Positions 1-9,352 are shown, counted from the stretch's first letter. The stretch is DNA of 64,000 nucleotides from an uncultured Gammaproteobacteria bacterium (GCA_902826485.1 CADEEZ010000010.1:25096-89095), one strand, 5' to 3'. Numbers and translations are program-made. The notes: generated by a model not told the origin, from the sequence alone.

Positions 1-123
1 GTCTGCAATGGTGGTAGCCAGATCAGCTTGATGATACGTTTCTGGAGCCAATTCAGTTTCATGAACTTGTGCCCCCCATCCAATAGACGCCCCAATAAGT
101 TTAATATTTTTAGATTGGTTCAA
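1..123 (-). CDS. Arginase/agmatinase-family protein, N-terminal fragment (cut by window edge)
   Basis: The reverse strand encodes a start of about 41 residues containing KNIKLIGASIGWGAQ and HETELAP. This resembles the first strand and glycine turn of the ureohydrolase (arginase/agmatinase) fold, where LIGAP..G.G....LGP is common. The rest of the gene, including all metal-binding Asp/His residues, lies outside the window, so the reaction cannot be judged. The likely start is TTG at 121-123, preceded by AGGGG with a 10-base spacer; I see no in-frame ATG. It follows spoT on the same strand with about 35 bases between them. Family assignment is tentative. Confidence 0.5.
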   Translation of the reverse strand, partial: MNQSKNIKLIGASIGWGAQVHETELAPETYHQADLATTIAD

Positions 124-157
124 CTTCCGTGTTCCCCTTTTTTAATTATTTTTAAAA

Positions 158-2290
158 TTAATGGCTAGATTTACATCTCGCGATTCTGGTCACAATGGGT
201 AATTTTCTGAGCCGACGCATGATTCTGGCTAAATGGCCTCTGTCTCGCACCAATAAAATAAAATAAATGGTGTTATGTCGACCATCTCGTTCATCGACCT
301 TCACATTAATAATATTACTGTTGGTTTCGGCCAAGGTGCCCGCTAACATCGCCAGCACCCCTCGACCATTGATCACATCAATTGAAATCTCAACTTTAAA
401 TTCATTTTCAATTTTATCTTCCCATTGCACGTGAATGGATTTATCCCGTTTAGGTCGATGTTCTTGTAACCATAAACAATTTTCAGTATGAATCATGATC
501 CCTTTGCCTTCGGTAACAAGACCAATGATGGCATCTCCTGGAATGGGATAACAACAACTCGCATAGGCCACAACCATGCCTTCTGTGCCCTTAATGATCA
601 AGTGTGCAGGGGGATGGGCTTCGTGTAAAACAGGGCTTTGAATACTGTCTTCGTCGATTAATCGCTGAGCCACTAAGGCTGCCATGCGTAAACCCAATCC
701 AATTTCTTCAAATAATTGATCTAAATTTTGCAATTGGCACTGCGCTAAAAAATGTTTAATTTTAAGCTTAGGGATGGTTTCTATGGCTAAATTACTGACC
801 GCCAGTGCGCTGTTGAGTAAACGCCGGCCCAATTCTTGAGATTCACTGACCTTTTGATTTTTTAACCAATGACGAATATTACTGCGTGCTTTGCCGGTGA
901 CTGCAAAACTTAACCAGGCAGGATTGGGATGTGCACCGGGTGCCGTAATAATTTCAATGGTTTGGCCACTTAACAGCCGAGTTGAAAGCGGCGCGAGTCG
1001 TCGGTCAATTTTACACGCCACACATTGATTACCCACATCCGTATGAACAATATAAGCAAAATCAACTGGGGTTGCCCCTTGAGGCAAAGATAAAATTTTG
1101 CTTTTGGGTGTAAACACGTACACTTCGTCGGGATATAAATCTATTTTGACGTTTTCGATAAATTCCAGCGAATTACCTGTTTGGCTTTGAATTTCTAACA
1201 GGCCTTTTAGCCATTCTCGTGCCCGAATTTGTGCATCTGATTCATCAATGCTCGGCTCCGCTTTATATACCCAATGGCTCGCAATGCCATTTTCAGCAAT
1301 TCGGTTCATTTCTTCAGTGCGAATTTGAATTTCAATCGGCGCCCCAAACGGGCCAATGACGGTGGTATGAATTGACTGATAGCCATTGGCTTTAGGAATA
1401 GCAATGTAGTCTTTAAAGCGATTGGTCACTGGTTTAAATAATTCATGTACCACGCCTAATACTCTGTAACATTCATCGTGGGTCGCAACCACCACGCGTA
1501 AGCCATAGACATCTAATACTTCGGTCAACGATAACCGTTTTCGTCGCATTTTTTTATACAAGCTGTATAAATGCTTTTTACGAGACAATAATCTAAAGTG
1601 GACTAAGCTAAAATCTTCTAATTTGAATCGAATGGCTTTTTTCACGGAGCTTAATATTTCTTTACGATGTCCTCGGCCTTGTTTTAGGGCTTTTTTGAGC
1701 ACACGATATCGAAGCGGATACAGGGCTTTAAAACTCAAATCTTCAAATTCCACCCGAAAAGCATGCATCCCCAAACGATGGGCAATGGGGGCATAAATTT
1801 CGAGTGTTTCACGAGCAATTCTTTTTTTACGGAGCAAAGGCAGTGCTTCGATGGTGCGCATATTATGCAATCTATCGGCCATCTTAATTAAAATGACGCG
1901 AATATCTTTGGCCATCGCCAACATCATTTTACGAAAATTTTCTGCCTGCGCTTCTTCGCGAGATTCGAATTTTATTTGGGCAAGTTTACTGACGCCATCA
2001 ACCAATTCAGCGACTTTTTCACCAAAATTATCGGTAATAAACGATTTATCAAGCGGAGTATCTTCAATAACATCATGTAAAATAGCGGCTTCGATGCTTT
2101 GATGATCAAGATGCAGATCGGCCAAAATATCGGCGACTGCCATGGGATGAATAATATAGGGTTCACCACTAACACGTAATTGTCCGTGATGGGCATCATA
2201 GGCTACCTGATAGGCTTCAAATATTTTATCGACTTGCTGCCTAGTTAAATAGGCAGCAAGTTTATTTCGAAGCTCGACGTAATCCGTCAC
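158..2290 (-). CDS. spoT: Bifunctional (p)ppGpp synthetase/hydrolase SpoT
   Basis: SpoT makes and degrades the alarmone (p)ppGpp and so controls the stringent response in the cytoplasm. The 710-residue protein has the normal family length and order. The N-terminal HD hydrolase domain carries an intact HDVIED motif, so hydrolase activity is expected, unlike RelA. The synthetase domain has the RFKDYIAIPKANGYQSIHT stretch and the EIQIRT segment. A TGS domain (VYVFTPKSKILSLPQGATPVDFAY) and a C-terminal ACT domain follow. The start is GTG at 2288-2290, with AGGAC five bases upstream. It is the last gene of a yicC-gmk-rpoZ-spoT run, the order known from many gammaproteobacteria. Confidence 0.97.
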   Translation of the reverse strand: MTDYVELRNKLAAYLTRQQVDKIFEAYQVAYDAHHGQLRVSGEPYIIHPMAVADILADLHLDHQSIEAAILHDVIEDTPLDKSFITDNFGEKVAELVDGVSKLAQIKFESREEAQAENFRKMMLAMAKDIRVILIKMADRLHNMRTIEALPLLRKKRIARETLEIYAPIAHRLGMHAFRVEFEDLSFKALYPLRYRVLKKALKQGRGHRKEILSSVKKAIRFKLEDFSLVHFRLLSRKKHLYSLYKKMRRKRLSLTEVLDVYGLRVVVATHDECYRVLGVVHELFKPVTNRFKDYIAIPKANGYQSIHTTVIGPFGAPIEIQIRTEEMNRIAENGIASHWVYKAEPSIDESDAQIRAREWLKGLLEIQSQTGNSLEFIENVKIDLYPDEVYVFTPKSKILSLPQGATPVDFAYIVHTDVGNQCVACKIDRRLAPLSTRLLSGQTIEIITAPGAHPNPAWLSFAVTGKARSNIRHWLKNQKVSESQELGRRLLNSALAVSNLAIETIPKLKIKHFLAQCQLQNLDQLFEEIGLGLRMAALVAQRLIDEDSIQSPVLHEAHPPAHLIIKGTEGMVVAYASCCYPIPGDAIIGLVTEGKGIMIHTENCLWLQEHRPKRDKSIHVQWEDKIENEFKVEISIDVINGRGVLAMLAGTLAETNSNIINVKVDERDGRHNTIYFILLVRDRGHLARIMRRLRKLPIVTRIARCKSSH

Positions 2291-2311
2291 AAAAGTCCTT
2301 TATGTTGTTAA

Positions 2312-2530
2312 TTACAACTGTACGGGAGGTTCTTCTTCTGGCGCATTTGGGTCGTATAACCCTTCTGATATTTCTCTTAAAGCAACAACGGTTGCTTTAT
2401 CTTTGTTCCATTTCACTCTGGCTTCGGCATTTCCCATCGCCAATTTTCTTGCTCGGGCAGTTGCCACTAGCACCAACTCAAAACGGTTGGGCACTTTTTC
2501 TAAACAATCTTCTACTGTTACTCTTGCCAT
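2312..2530 (-). CDS. rpoZ: RNA polymerase omega subunit
   Basis: Omega is a small subunit that helps assemble and stabilise RNA polymerase and, in proteobacteria, forms part of a ppGpp-binding site. The 72-residue product begins [20 protein letters not shown] and contains the conserved ATARARKLA helix, both typical of the family. Length is normal for a short omega. It lies 21 bases upstream of spoT and downstream of gmk, matching the conserved gmk-rpoZ-spoT order and linking the polymerase subunit to the ppGpp enzyme. Confidence 0.95.
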   Translation of the reverse strand: MARVTVEDCLEKVPNRFELVLVATARARKLAMGNAEARVKWNKDKATVVALREISEGLYDPNAPEEEPPVQL

Positions 2531-2583
2531 AATTCACCTAAATAACTCAAAGTGGTTGGTTCAACATTTATACTATCACATTT

Positions 2584-3189
2584 TTATTTAAATTGGGCCA
2601 AGAGATCGCCAAGCTTTGGCGCTTGCTGGCTTTTTTGTAGCCTCGCCGCACGAAAAATGGCTTCGATATCGCCCACGGTTTGTTCAAAATCATCATTGAC
2701 TAATAAATAATCATATAATTCATACTGTTTAACTTCATTATCTGCTTCTTTGATTCTGGCTTCGATGATCTCAGGTTTGTCTTTGGCTCTATGAACTAAA
2801 CGGTCTACCAGCGCTTGCTTAGAGGGCGGCAAAATAAATAAGCTGACTGTCTCGAATTGTTTTCTGACAATATCAAACCCTTGCCAATCGATTTCTAAAA
2901 TAACGTCTTTGCCCGAGGCCAACACCTTTTCAACACTCAAAATACTGGTGCCATACCAATTATTAAACACTTGGGCATATTCAATAAATTTTTTTTCCAA
3001 AGCCAATTGTTGAAAATCAGACGCTGAAACAAAATGATAATTTTCGCCATTTTTTTCCCCTTCTCTGGGTGGGCGAGTGGTATGTGACACCGAAACAGAC
3101 AACAGCGGATCATGAGACAAGACACGATGTACCAAACTCGTTTTCCCCGTACCCGACGGAGCAGAAACCACAAACACCTGACCACTCAT
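2584..3189 (-). CDS. gmk: Guanylate kinase
   Basis: Guanylate kinase phosphorylates GMP to GDP with ATP and is needed for GTP and dGTP supply. The 201-residue protein has the P-loop SAPSGTGKTSL near residue 10, the GMP-binding region with TTRPPREGE and NYHFVS, and the lid/core segment ILEIDWQG. Length is typical. It sits between yicC and rpoZ on the same strand, 18 bases after yicC, probably in one transcript with rpoZ and spoT. Confidence 0.96.
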   Translation of the reverse strand: MSGQVFVVSAPSGTGKTSLVHRVLSHDPLLSVSVSHTTRPPREGEKNGENYHFVSASDFQQLALEKKFIEYAQVFNNWYGTSILSVEKVLASGKDVILEIDWQGFDIVRKQFETVSLFILPPSKQALVDRLVHRAKDKPEIIEARIKEADNEVKQYELYDYLLVNDDFEQTVGDIEAIFRAARLQKSQQAPKLGDLLAQFK

Positions 3190-3207
3190 CTTTTTTCCTA
3201 TTGTTTT

Positions 3208-4095
3208 TTATTCTATATTTTGAATTTGTTCACGCATTTGTTCAATAATCACTTTAAGATCTACTGCCAACCGAGCAATATCACTGTTGAGCGATTTATT
3301 ATTTAAGGTATTAATTTCTCTTTGCATTTCTTGCATCAAAAAATCTAACCGTCTGCCCTCGCACACCCATTTGGGTTCACTTAAAATGCGGTTCAATTCT
3401 TGTAAATGCGCATCAAATCGTTCTATTTCTTCGGTGACATCTAAACGCTGCGCAAAATAAATTAATTCTTGTTCTAACCGATGTGGCTCAACTTCTTGTT
3501 TTAATGCCGCTAATTTATCTGTTAACTTCAGTTTTTTAACTGCCAAGGCCTCTGGTAATAATAGCGTAATTTTTGCCAGTTTTTCTATACAGGCCTGTAA
3601 TTTTTCGGCCAAAAACCCAGAAAGCTTCTGCCCTTCTTGCTGACGCACGGTGGCAAGCTTTGCTAAGGCGGCCTCAAGTGTTGTGCGTAAGGGGGCTTTA
3701 AGCAATTGTGTCGGCATTTGTTCTTGATTCACCACCCCTGGCCAACGTAAAAAATCGACAATTTTTAACGGTTTGTGTTTTTCTTCTAGGGTACTAGAGA
3801 CGTGTTGGCTTGCTTCAATAAGCTGATTGATTAACCCTTGATTGACACTTAATTTAGGTGAAAACTGGCTGTTAGGGATAAATTGCACCCAACAATCAAT
3901 TTTCCCCCGAGTGAGTTTTTGCTGGAGAGTATCTCGACAATCACTTTCCCACTCTTTACAGCCTTCTGGCAATTTGAGAGTGATGTCTAAATAGCGATGA
4001 TTCAGCGATCGCAATTCACAAATCATGAGGCCTGATTCTGTTTGTTCTTGAACTCGAGCAAAGCCCGTCATGCTTGATAACATATATTTAGCCAC
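3208..4095 (-). CDS. yicC: YicC family protein (putative endoribonuclease)
   Basis: The 295-residue protein matches the YicC/YloC family (COG1561): it opens with MLSSMTGFAR and has ELRSLNHRYLDITLKLP. The C-terminal half contains RLDFLMQEMQREINTLNNKS. E. coli YicC has been described as an endoribonuclease involved in small-RNA turnover; that role is taken from the family. Several near in-frame starts exist; the conserved family start is the internal MLSSMTGFAR only a few residues in, so either start gives almost the same protein. The gene is divergent from rph, an arrangement conserved in E. coli. Confidence 0.93.
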   Translation of the reverse strand: MAKYMLSSMTGFARVQEQTESGLMICELRSLNHRYLDITLKLPEGCKEWESDCRDTLQQKLTRGKIDCWVQFIPNSQFSPKLSVNQGLINQLIEASQHVSSTLEEKHKPLKIVDFLRWPGVVNQEQMPTQLLKAPLRTTLEAALAKLATVRQQEGQKLSGFLAEKLQACIEKLAKITLLLPEALAVKKLKLTDKLAALKQEVEPHRLEQELIYFAQRLDVTEEIERFDAHLQELNRILSEPKWVCEGRRLDFLMQEMQREINTLNNKSLNSDIARLAVDLKVIIEQMREQIQNIE

Positions 4096-4215
4096 TTACT
4101 TAAATTATTGATTAATTCATTCGTCAATCTTACCAGCCGAAATAGCTTATCGCCAAGTTCGAGTTTGGTCAGTATAATTTGCGCTACCTACGGTTAGTTA
4201 GACAGAGGAAAAGCT

Positions 4216-4938
4216 ATGCAACGCCCAAGTGCCCGTCGTCCCGATGAGCTTCGTGAAATCAAATTTACTCGCAATTTTATTAAATCTGCTGAGGGTTCTG
4301 TTCTAGTAGAATATGGCAACACTAAAGTCATTTGCACCGCAAGTGTCGTCAATGGTGTTCCGCCTTTTTTAAAGGGCAAGGGCCAAGGCTGGATCACTGC
4401 TGAATATGGCATGCTGCCAAGAGCAACCCATGAACGCACCCACCGAGAAGCTGCCAGAGGCAAGCAAACCGGTCGCACCATGGAAATTCAACGCCTTATT
4501 GGGCGCTCGCTCCGAAATTGTGTCGATTTAAAACTCGTCGGTGAAAACACCATTACTATCGATTGTGATGTGATTCAGGCAGATGGCGGAACACGTACTG
4601 CGAGCATCACCGGTGGTTGTATTGCCTTAGCCGAAGCCATTAAAACCTTAAAAAAACGTCAGGGCAGTGAAAATAAACCTGTGTTCACGCAACTGATTGC
4701 CTCTATTTCGGTGGGCATCTATCAAGGTGTACCGGTTTTAGATTTAGATTATATCGAAGATTCTCAAGCCGAAACCGATATGAACGTGGTCATGACCCAA
4801 AAAGGGGAATTTATTGAAATTCAAGGCACGGCCGAAGCTAAGCCTTTTCAAGCCAATGAACTCAATCAAATGTTAGAATTGGCGCAATCAGGCATTCGCA
4901 CGTTGATTCAAAAGCAACGGACGTTGTTAGAGATTTAA
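4216..4938 (+). CDS. rph: Ribonuclease PH
   Basis: RNase PH trims the 3' ends of tRNA precursors using phosphate. The 240-residue protein contains the start motif [11 protein letters not shown], the phosphate and RNA-binding stretch [20 protein letters not shown], the IGRSLR motif and the [18 protein letters not shown] block, all diagnostic and intact. Length is normal. It is divergent from yicC across a 120-base gap holding a TATAAT-like -10 at 4173-4178. An AGAGGAAAAGC ribosome-binding region precedes the ATG. Confidence 0.97.
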   Translation: MQRPSARRPDELREIKFTRNFIKSAEGSVLVEYGNTKVICTASVVNGVPPFLKGKGQGWITAEYGMLPRATHERTHREAARGKQTGRTMEIQRLIGRSLRNCVDLKLVGENTITIDCDVIQADGGTRTASITGGCIALAEAIKTLKKRQGSENKPVFTQLIASISVGIYQGVPVLDLDYIEDSQAETDMNVVMTQKGEFIEIQGTAEAKPFQANELNQMLELAQSGIRTLIQKQRTLLEI

Positions 4939-4970
4939 CCTTCTGTTTTCTCTACTATTATCATCTTTTT

Positions 4971-5007
4971 TCTCTACGTACCGCGGCTTGTCCGCGGTAT
5001 CCAGCGT
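4971..5007. repeat. Single-arm copy of a CTACGTACCGCGG palindromic repeat
   Basis: This stretch downstream of rph reads TCTCTACGTACCGCGGCTTG then TCCGCGGTATCCAGCGT. It is nearly identical to the left arm of the inverted repeat at 11719-11824. The core CCGCGG-CTTGT-CCGCGG is itself a short hairpin. It appears to be a dispersed intergenic palindromic element (REP-like). No coding potential is evident in the rest of the 4939-5153 gap. Confidence 0.8.
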
Positions 5008-5153
5008 AAAGGTGCGCCTACACCAAACTCCCTTCACTTCAATAAAAACCAACAAACTAACTTGCTATGAGTTATTTAATGTGTTAATTTTCTTGCTTCT
5101 GTTATTTTTTGACATAAATATACATAAAATAATTTAAGTAGGTTAGATAAATT

Positions 5154-5486
5154 ATGAAGATATTATCCTCAACACAAACCCAAGCGATTGCGGGTGGTGC
5201 ATGGGCCGATGGATTAGTAAATACCGCGACGGCTACTATCGCCACTGCGACAGCAGGAAGCTCGATTCAGGTCTACGCTGCTTTTGTGAGCACCTTTTTA
5301 GCAGGAGCAGGCTGTTTGTTTATTGCTCAAAGAAATTCTCTCACTATGCGGGATGGTAAATTTGCTGCATTAGGGGGCGTAGTGACGTATCTTTGGAATG
5401 GAAAAAATGGGCAAACGGCGACAGTAAGCCCAGAGCCGAATGTATCCACAAGACATCGTTGTTTCCAAGAAGATTGCAGCATCTAA
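5154..5486 (+). CDS. Double-glycine leader peptide, bacteriocin/microcin-like
   Basis: The 110-residue product starts MKILSSTQTQAIAGG, a 15-residue leader ending in Gly-Gly of the type cut by peptidase-containing (C39) ABC exporters or related proteases. The residues after the leader are rich in Ala, Gly and Thr with a hydrophobic run (YAAFVSTFLAGAGCLFIA), as in class II bacteriocins and microcin-like peptides. The 53220 peptide has a leader of identical length and matching pattern (MKxLxxTxxQxxxGG). No exporter, immunity or modification gene lies alongside. It converges on the 580-residue gene with only 6 bases between. Function as bacteriocin, or signal or effector peptide, is inferred. Confidence 0.6.
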   Translation: MKILSSTQTQAIAGGAWADGLVNTATATIATATAGSSIQVYAAFVSTFLAGAGCLFIAQRNSLTMRDGKFAALGGVVTYLWNGKNGQTATVSPEPNVSTRHRCFQEDCSI

Positions 5487-5492
5487 TCCTCA

Positions 5493-7235
5493 TCATTTCA
5501 TGCTGCTGTTTCGCGGTCTTCTTCTGATTTCATGAGGCACATCTTCTGCCTCATGCGCTTTTCTACGAGCGGGTTTATATTGTTGAGCATGAGATAGGGG
5601 TTTTTCCCCGTGCACTTTTGCACTAGAAAATCGCATGGGGGGTGCTTGATGGCTAAGTGCCCCTAAATCTTGATAAGAAGAATGCATTTCCATGCCGCGC
5701 ATTTTTCCTTCTTTTTCTAATTTCATTTGCTTTCTTTCTTTATAAAGTCCATAACCTTTATAGGTCATCATGGCAACGGCTGCACCTGCCCCAATTAATG
5801 CCCCCACGCCTGTGCCAATTCCAGGCACAGTCGATCCGATAGCTGCCCCTGACATCACCATGCCCATTGCGGGGAGGGCATTTTCAGCAATAAATTTTAA
5901 ACCCGGTTTGGCAACGCGATAGGTATGATATTTTACCAAGTGTTTATCTGCGTCTTTTATCAGACCTTTTGCGACCTGATCTAACCCTAGCTGTTGGGCA
6001 ACATCTAACACTAAACCCGCTGTGCCTAAACTTTGGGGGATTTTAGCCTTGGTTAAAAATTTATTATATTCTGGATTGGCTGCCCTAAATTCTGCATTCA
6101 GCAAAGGGCTGCTTTGTACATTTTCTAAATTTAAACTACCGACATGTTGATATAATTTCTTTGCGCCCCCTAACTGACCCAACACTTGAACGCCATCCCC
6201 TAACCCCGCATTTTGGGCCATTTTTTTCGCTTGTTTGCCCATATGTTTTTTTAAGTCTTTAGGCACTTCTGATAACTCACCTTGCAACCCTTTTTGAATG
6301 GCCGAAAAATATTCTTTGGCCACTTCACCGCCTAAATTATCCCCTACTACTTTTATATTTGCTTTCCAATTTTCAGGCAAGGGTAAATTGTCTAGTTCTC
6401 CTTGCAATTGATCAAACAGCAGTTTTCCCCCTTCGTTTCGAATATCTTCTAAAATTTGTCCTGGATTTTTCGCATATTTTTTTAAATCGGGGCAAACCAC
6501 ATACACCGTGTTATCTTTAGAAGGATCGACTGGCAAAACCAGATGGCCTAATTTCGATGCCAACGGCACGGTTTTATAATCTCGTTCACGGCCAAACAAA
6601 TTTGCTGCCATTTGTACTTGAGGAGGCATCTTTGCGCTTTGGGCTAATTTGGTCAAATTTACCGTGTTCGCAATATCAGCAATATGTTGAAATTCGGGTT
6701 CACAATAATTTTCGGCATGAAACAACACGCCAAAGAGTTTATGATTGGTGCTTTTGCTAGAAGATGCCATTAAATCGTGCATAAAATCGGCAAATTCTTT
6801 ATCGTCTTTCATCACCCCAATTAATTTTTCTTTTTCTTGAATATATAAGCCTTCATATTTTTCAATCATGTCCAGATCATTTGCGGCTTCAAATTCTTGA
6901 ATATATTTGGCATAGAGTAATATACTAGAGACACTATCTGCGTGCTTGGCTAATAAGCCTGTCGATTTAATACTTAATTTGTTGTAATTGGCCAAATTAG
7001 ATTTTAAATCTTTTTCAATTTTATTTTTTTCGGCCACAATTTCTTCTAGTGTTTTTCGCACCCCAATTTTTTTTCCGCCAGATAATTTTTGGAGAGGGGT
7101 TAAACACTCTTCGAGAGAGGGCACCGGAATATTGGCTGCAGACAAAATAGCCGTGCCAAAAGCGCCCAAATCAGCCACAATGCCTGTGGCCATTGCATCT
7201 GCACTTTTTGCATTCTTACTGGATTTATCACTCAT
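5493..7235 (-). CDS. Uncharacterised 580-residue protein with C-terminal glycine-zipper membrane segment
   Basis: I do not recognise a full-length family. The N-terminal 200 residues are charged and helical. Around residues 293-306 the stretch IKVVGDNLGGEVA looks like the nucleophile elbow of a lipase/alpha-beta hydrolase (usually GHSLGG), but Asn300 replaces the expected Ser. Near residues 450-492 there is a glycine/alanine-rich hydrophobic hairpin (AMGMVMSGAAIGS, GTGVGALIGAGAAVAMM), able to enter membranes. The tail is very basic (PARRKAHEAEDVPHEIRRR). No signal peptide is seen. A promoter-like element shared with the effector genes lies upstream at 7272-7300. A secreted effector that inserts in host membranes is plausible but inferred. 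Confidence 0.75.
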   Translation of the reverse strand: MSDKSSKNAKSADAMATGIVADLGAFGTAILSAANIPVPSLEECLTPLQKLSGGKKIGVRKTLEEIVAEKNKIEKDLKSNLANYNKLSIKSTGLLAKHADSVSSILLYAKYIQEFEAANDLDMIEKYEGLYIQEKEKLIGVMKDDKEFADFMHDLMASSSKSTNHKLFGVLFHAENYCEPEFQHIADIANTVNLTKLAQSAKMPPQVQMAANLFGRERDYKTVPLASKLGHLVLPVDPSKDNTVYVVCPDLKKYAKNPGQILEDIRNEGGKLLFDQLQGELDNLPLPENWKANIKVVGDNLGGEVAKEYFSAIQKGLQGELSEVPKDLKKHMGKQAKKMAQNAGLGDGVQVLGQLGGAKKLYQHVGSLNLENVQSSPLLNAEFRAANPEYNKFLTKAKIPQSLGTAGLVLDVAQQLGLDQVAKGLIKDADKHLVKYHTYRVAKPGLKFIAENALPAMGMVMSGAAIGSTVPGIGTGVGALIGAGAAVAMMTYKGYGLYKERKQMKLEKEGKMRGMEMHSSYQDLGALSHQAPPMRFSSAKVHGEKPLSHAQQYKPARRKAHEAEDVPHEIRRRPRNSSMK

Positions 7236-7271
7236 AGCAGCCTCTTGGTATTATTACTAAAACAATACTCA

Positions 7272-7300
7272 AGAGACTCGCTTAATCTCTTAGGAGTTCC
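7272..7300 (-). promoter_or_regulatory. ECF-sigma-like promoter element, copy D
   Basis: On the reverse strand GGAACT is followed after exactly 17 bases by GTCTCT, 37 bases upstream of the 580-residue gene's start. The half-site spacing is the same as in copies at 11632-11660, 28586-28614 and 32915-32943. This is the most divergent second half-site of the four. Confidence 0.45.
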
Positions 7301-7346
7301 AACTAAATTGGTATTTTATGACCTATTAGGAAAGGGATGACCCCCC

Positions 7347-8111
7347 TCAATAATCATAATCCATGATTAAGGGGGCATGATCCGAAAAACGAGGGGTTTT
7401 GATTATTTCAGCTGTTTTAATTTTATGCGTTAAATTGGGGGTAACAATTTGATAATCGATACGCCAACCCGTATTATTTGCATAGGCGTTACCGCGGTGA
7501 GACCACCACGTGTATTGCTCAGATTCTTGATTCACTTGTCTGAATCCATCCACCCATCCAGTTAAAAATAATTTATCTAACCAAGCACGTTCTTCGGGCA
7601 AAAACCCCGAATTTTTTTGGTTGGTACGCCAATTTTTCAAATCGATTTGTTTGTGCGCTATATTCCAATCACCACAAATAATGTACTTTCTATCGCTTGT
7701 TAGTTGTTCTTGTAAAATCGAAAAATATTTATCCATAAATAAATATTTTTGTTCTTGCCTGCCTTCACCACTGGTACCAGAAGGTAAATATAAGCTAACC
7801 ACACTGAGATCGCCTACTTTTACTTCGATATACCGGGCCTCAGTATCGGCGAGCGGAAACCCTAATCGGGTGACGACGTCGTCGGGTTTCTTTTTACAAT
7901 ATATTGCCACGCCACTGTAGCCTGCTTTTTCGCCATCGACATAGAAAATATGATAGCCTTGTGGATGAAAAAGAGGGTCTTGAAGTTGATGAAGATGTGC
8001 CCGTGTTTCTTGCAAACACACAAAATCGGCATGGGTGGTGGCTAACCACTCAAAAAAGCCCTTTTTGGCCGCAGAACGGATCCCATTGACATTTGCTGTT
8101 ATGACTCGCAT
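7347..8111 (-). CDS. xth: Exodeoxyribonuclease III / AP endonuclease
   Basis: This enzyme cleaves DNA at abasic sites and removes 3' blocking groups in base-excision repair. The 254-residue protein shows the exonuclease-endonuclease-phosphatase fold: TANVNGIRSA with the metal-binding Asn, VCLQETRA with the catalytic Glu, the SLYLPSGTS loop, CGDWNIAHKQID with catalytic Asp/Asn, WRIDYQ, and a final SDHAPLI with the catalytic His. Length is typical. Its start codon is only 11 bases from the divergent pyrE start. A weak AGG lies four bases before the ATG. Confidence 0.96.
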   Translation of the reverse strand: MRVITANVNGIRSAAKKGFFEWLATTHADFVCLQETRAHLHQLQDPLFHPQGYHIFYVDGEKAGYSGVAIYCKKKPDDVVTRLGFPLADTEARYIEVKVGDLSVVSLYLPSGTSGEGRQEQKYLFMDKYFSILQEQLTSDRKYIICGDWNIAHKQIDLKNWRTNQKNSGFLPEERAWLDKLFLTGWVDGFRQVNQESEQYTWWSHRGNAYANNTGWRIDYQIVTPNLTHKIKTAEIIKTPRFSDHAPLIMDYDY

Positions 8112-8122
8112 AGTACCTACCC

Positions 8123-8785
8123 ATGGAAAATTATCAACATCAGTTTATCAAACTCGCGCTAGAGTATCACGCTTTAAAATTTGGGGCGTTTACCCTAAAA
8201 TCGGGGCGAGTCAGTCCTTATTTTTTTAATATGGGACAATTTCAAACCGCTTTTGCTTTAAGCCAACTGGGGCTTTGTTATGCTACTGCCATTCAAGAAG
8301 CCCTGAGTGCAAAGACCCTAACGTTTGATGGCCTATTTGGTCCTGCCTACAAAGGCATTCCCTTGGTCTGCACAACGGCCATTGGTTTAAATCAAGTTGC
8401 TCATCTAGATTTTCCCTATAGTTTTAATCGCAAAGAAATCAAAACCCATGGAGAAGGCGGCAATATCATCGGTGCCCCCCTTCAAGGGCGAATATTAATG
8501 ATTGATGATGTGATCACAGCGGGAACAGCCGCCAAAGAAGCCATCGACTTAATTCGCGCGCAGGGAGCAGAAATAGCCGGTTTAGTGGTTGCGCTCGATA
8601 GACAAGAACGTGCTTCTGAAGACAGTCCTTTTTCAGCCATTCAAGCACTACAAGCTGAATTTAATCTACGGGTTATTAGCTTAGTCACCCTCAACGATAT
8701 TATTACTTACGTTGAAGTAGAGCCAAATTTTAAGGCGCATTTACCCGCTATCCTCGCTTATCAAGAACGCTACGGTATTAAATAA
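8123..8785 (+). CDS. pyrE: Orotate phosphoribosyltransferase
   Basis: PyrE joins orotate to PRPP to make orotidine monophosphate in pyrimidine synthesis. The 220-residue protein has the PRPP-binding motif ILMIDDVITAGTA, a flexible catalytic loop with YSFNRKEIKTHGEGG, and the FGAFTLKSGRVSPYFFN substrate region. Length is normal. No convincing Shine-Dalgarno sequence precedes the ATG; the 11-base gap to xth means any promoter must lie within xth, and a very short leader is possible. Confidence 0.97.
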   Translation: MENYQHQFIKLALEYHALKFGAFTLKSGRVSPYFFNMGQFQTAFALSQLGLCYATAIQEALSAKTLTFDGLFGPAYKGIPLVCTTAIGLNQVAHLDFPYSFNRKEIKTHGEGGNIIGAPLQGRILMIDDVITAGTAAKEAIDLIRAQGAEIAGLVVALDRQERASEDSPFSAIQALQAEFNLRVISLVTLNDIITYVEVEPNFKAHLPAILAYQERYGIK

Positions 8786-8870
8786 CTACTGTAAAGTTAT
8801 CCAATTGATTTACAATCAGATTAAATGTTAGCATATTAACTACACCGAATAAGTTGTATCGGGGTGAAAT

Positions 8871-9350
8871 ATGCGAAGCATCTCTGGTTTATTTTTTAAT
8901 GCCATCCTGGTTTCACTGTATTTGGTGAGTGGTCAGGTAGCGGTTGCTGAAACCAAAATTATTAGTTGCGTTGATCCGATGACCCATAATCGTTATTTAA
9001 CGAATGTTAAAACCAGCGTGCCCGAAAACTGTCAACAAATAGAAACCCTTACTTTTCCTCCCTATAAACAATCATCAGAAGACAATGGCTTAAGGCCTTC
9101 TGAAAAAGCACAATTACAAGAAATAAACCGAGCAGAAGAACAACGGTATCAAGCCGCACTCACGCGTTCGCAATACATAGATGAAAGTGTGGGCGCAGGC
9201 GTATACGGCTCATGGCGCGATAACCGTCACGATCAATGTTTTGCTTATCAAGCACGGGTAGAAGAAGCCCTTGCCGATAGAAAAGATGATGTGAAACTCA
9301 ATCGTCAAATTCGACGTGATTTAACTCAGATAAAATATTATTGTCCCTGA
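8871..9350 (+). CDS. Small secreted protein of unknown function
   Basis: The 159-residue product has a signal peptide (SGLFFNAILVSLYLVSGQVAVAETK, cleavage likely after VAVA or VAE). The mature part begins with IISCVDPMTHNRYLTNVKTSVPENCQQ, a Cys pair region resembling the start of DUF4124-type periplasmic proteins, followed by a charged helix (EKAQLQEINRAEEQRYQAAL) and a terminal Cys. It is probably periplasmic. An upstream GGGGTGAAAT precedes the ATG. It converges with the SidE-like gene with two bases between stops. Function unknown. Confidence 0.8.
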   Translation: MRSISGLFFNAILVSLYLVSGQVAVAETKIISCVDPMTHNRYLTNVKTSVPENCQQIETLTFPPYKQSSEDNGLRPSEKAQLQEINRAEEQRYQAALTRSQYIDESVGAGVYGSWRDNRHDQCFAYQARVEEALADRKDDVKLNRQIRRDLTQIKYYCP

Positions 9351-9352
9351 AA

